A stretch of DNA of 33,940 nucleotides, from NCBI GenBank assembly GCA_949744165.1, contig CATJWG010000148.1:1-33940 (forward strand), read 5' to 3'. The position numbers and the translations under genes are program-made. Below the pieces are notes generated by a model. That model made no database searches. It was given only the letters and a program-made list of their open reading frames with translations, and was not told the origin of the DNA. The DNA is from an uncultured Eubacteriales bacterium (GTDB lineage Bacteria > Bacillota > Clostridia > Oscillospirales > Oscillospiraceae). Positions 33,401 to 33,940 of this stretch are shown in pieces; position 1 is the stretch's first letter; every line of letters starts with the position of its first letter.

Positions 33401-33582
33401 CCTCCGGCGTAGATAGCGTCGGACATGGCGTTTACCATCTCCGGATACCCGCCGATGCGGATAGCTCGCAGCGTCTTGACGCTGCCCATAGGTTCGTAGA
33501 CTATGGTGTCCGCGTAGGCTGAAAGGCGGATTCCCTGTGAGGTGTTACTGTAGCTGACAGGTATGAGATTGCTGTTTGACAT
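30496..33582 (-). CDS. SNF2/DEAD-type helicase with zinc ribbon and C-terminal clamp-binding-like motif
   Basis: A 1028-residue superfamily-2 helicase/translocase. Residues 1-270 are an unassigned N-terminal part with an acidic stretch near 100-120. Walker A is ECGSGKTK (312-319), DEAD-like box DELH (549-552), motif III GMTATL, and late motifs VETGLDLNAF and QASRRSWRINQ. A CPEC...CPEC pair (423-426, 460-463) inserted between motifs I and II forms a zinc ribbon. The last residues read QISIFDFVA, matching the beta-clamp-binding consensus Q-x-S/D-Phi-F at 1020-1024; a clamp is encoded two genes downstream. AAAGGAG precedes ATG, directly after leader B. Likely a DNA-remodelling motor of the element. 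Confidence 0.9.
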   Translation of the reverse strand: MSNSNLIPVSYSNTSQGIRLSAYADTIVYEPMGSVKTLRAIRIGGYPEMVNAMSDAIYAGGKIEAMIGNRCCLLAGECKRFERQVSHDGVYAEATLLAKDDDMDAEKSGDEDENPDQESFVQKPKERQSQENSPPRKCIIFCPKDDRDRLFEELDRKTAVPLIPEFRDYVLEELQSRGILQKLTVISIREKIDAWTLICEKDDANIISVVEDGLRSGAIAIPCDVKDPNGFDGVENVTGYLNTFGVTVAERIRSQFKPLFDPASEPLSPEILAINDYIREHAGYPLYDAQLAVAESVKRQLTHDKIAFIVAECGSGKTKIGSTAMAAVYGLRANQTRKGVPKTFNVILCPSHVAKKWVREIAETLPDAAGIIVRSIGELDKLYALYEKGDKSSYAIISKEKARDGFMKRPAVLWNGRRKASLCPECLSPIEVPVPGSNGLYTEMATQRFFRKENKKNHKCPECRSVLWTAVNPSAKSDWVKIGGYGWVYRYRAWEHYAFTKNAGVAEKLREIEQNPDGLFPAAGASRRYPLSTYFKHRYKGRLDALICDELHQYNNDSGQGDAMGELYNTAKKVIGMTATLINGYSSGIFHLLYRTMPAKMLQDGKRYSRPGDFDTEYGVVETSYELQDSDYASNRRAITTNRKTRQLPGVSPLVYSRFLLEKTAFLSLSDMGKDLPDYEEIPVAVELEEGVQEEYDRVQKELVKVLKTDRRVAQKILSAYLNLLTIYPDQPYGQPALLHPETGSALVEPKDMGSFDELGEKENAVLEIVQRKIEANEKVLIYTSWVRSDSQQKLLKLLTDNGYHTEVMSEKVKPDAREEWVQKRLASGMQVLITNPSLVETGLDLNAFTTLIFYSMGYKLFTLRQASRRSWRINQTAPRVEVYMLYYRDTMQQKAMKLMASKLAVAGIIEGSFTEEGLAAMSDVQDMTSQMAKELMLGIRDNVEDIASSFKKMAVVNTGRHKPKTKPAPDIPERTEAPRTVPSALPQRRVSSATAAQLAALLEQQKVKKPKKYSIDENQISIFDFVA

Positions 33583-33616
33583 TCATATTCGTGCTCCTTT
33601 CGTTTCATTTTGGACG

Positions 33617-33658
33617 CAAAAAGACCGTAACGGCCTGTGAAGGCAATTACGGTCTTTT
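33617..33658 (-). terminator. Terminator-like hairpin (putative attenuator) in leader B
   Basis: AAAAGACCGTAA / TTACGGTCTTTT, 12 bp, inner GCCT/AGGC helix, and five T in a row in minus direction. It ends 35 bases before the helicase start, so read-through control is plausible. Confidence 0.78.
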
Positions 33659-33789
33659 GTGGTCCTTGTGTAGTTTTTTCGTATTTCACGGTCCGCCGCG
33701 GAAGGCAGATGGGCGCACTTCACCCCCTTACCCTTTTTTCCGCCCTTAAATGCTCCGCCCTAATATGCTCCTCCCTGAAATACAGGTAT

Positions 33790-33818
33790 ATTATACCGGT
33801 ACAGCTCTCGGCTGTAAA
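33790..33818 (-). promoter_or_regulatory. Sigma-A type promoter of operon B
   Basis: Minus strand: TTTACA (33813-33818), 17-base spacer, TATAAT (33790-33795). Confidence 0.82.
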
Positions 33819-33886
33819 CTTGCGGTTTTCTCAAGAGCAGTGGGGCTTTTACTGGCAAAGCCTAAAGGCTCCCGAATTTTATTCCT

Positions 33887-33937
33887 ACTGCATATATGCC
33901 CTGCTGCCGATTTTATCGGCGGCGGGGTGCAGTCTTT
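33887..33937 (+). terminator. Long hairpin at the window edge
   Basis: A 12-bp stem with two G-T pairs (33899-33910 / 33916-33927), enclosed by ACTGCA / TGCAGT, followed on the plus strand by CTTTTC. It may end a gene lying beyond the window on the other side or form the upstream boundary of operon B. Confidence 0.4.
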
Positions 33938-33940
33938 TCG

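Larger units (their letters stand above)
33601..33838 (-). repeat. Leader repeat copy B: promoter plus hairpin leader upstream of the helicase operon
   Basis: About 240 bases closely matching 15859-16080. Same order: CTCTTGAGA box, promoter, GGGAGGAGCATATTAGGG, GTGCGCCC...CTGCCTTCCGC, AGGACCAC, hairpin. An insertion of about 15 bases distinguishes it from copy A around 33740-33760. The ribosome site AAAGGAG for the helicase lies just beyond. No gene fills the 358 bases from 33583 to the window end. Confidence 0.87.

Noticed and set aside
33501..33689. Leader peptide gene in leader B (frame through the hairpin)
   Set aside because: The equivalent frame in copy A is broken by a shift and stop; conservation fits RNA structure rather than peptide.
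1..33940. CRISPR array, rRNA, tRNA or IS with terminal repeats
   Set aside because: No spaced short repeats, rRNA/tRNA sequence or intact transposase noticed on reading; a search by Infernal, tRNAscan-SE and ISfinder would be decisive.

Overview
The window looks like chromosome of a Gram-positive, Clostridia-type Firmicute, perhaps Oscillospirales-like. The EF-Tu end, DUF4317 and DUF4173 proteins, the zinc-finger DUF3268 protein, strong AGGAGG ribosome sites and fairly GC-rich codons fit this, but I cannot name a species. Two very different parts meet near 12.3-12.7 kb.

Part 1 (1-12.3 kb) is ordinary chromosome with cell-envelope genes: the 3' end of tuf and its terminator; tatD (minus); a plus-strand operon of an O-antigen-ligase-like membrane protein, a small anchored Pro/Ser/Thr protein and an acyltransferase-3 protein; a minus-strand cluster of a Pro-rich lipoprotein, an MBOAT acyltransferase and its DHHW/AlgX-like partner; a DUF2975 / Xre regulator / DUF4173 membrane operon; two small ORFs; and a plsC-type acyltransferase behind a membrane-anchored acidic protein. 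The acyltransferases suggest surface glycan O-acylation and phospholipid synthesis.

Part 2 (about 12.7 kb to the right edge) looks like part of an integrated mobile element. Nearly all genes are on the minus strand. Operon B begins at the right edge: an SNF2-type helicase, a small protein, a second DnaN-like clamp, a DUF3268 zinc-finger protein, a Cys-rich protein, a tiny zinc-binding-like protein, a sigma region-2-only protein, a RavA-like MoxR ATPase and SSB. Further along the same strand come a small conserved-looking protein and a ViaA-like VWA protein, separated from SSB by an AT-rich island with a Phd/VapC toxin-antitoxin pair, a small unknown gene and an MNT nucleotidyltransferase. An AbrB/PIN pair, a truncated Rpn nuclease and DUF4317 follow. 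No integrase, relaxase, replication initiator or attachment site is visible, so element type and ends are unknown.

A second minus-strand unit (operon A, 15.8 down to 12.7 kb) held a JAMM/JAB metalloprotease-like protein, a beta-helix-like protein, a small protein, an N6-adenine methylase and an Xre regulator. It is decaying: I see in-frame stops, a one-base frameshift and a deletion fusing methylase to regulator. Operons A and B start with the same roughly 220-240 bp promoter-leader sequence, ending in a terminator-like hairpin just before the first gene, and a shorter related leader may precede the gene at 23.08 kb. This points to one shared transcription-attenuation or antitermination control. 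Divergent from operon A lies a 474-aa protein whose C-terminal third resembles the membrane-inserting part of aerolysin/ETX-type pore-formers but which has no signal peptide. These two, with the helicase's C-terminal clamp-binding-like motif, are the points I would check first.
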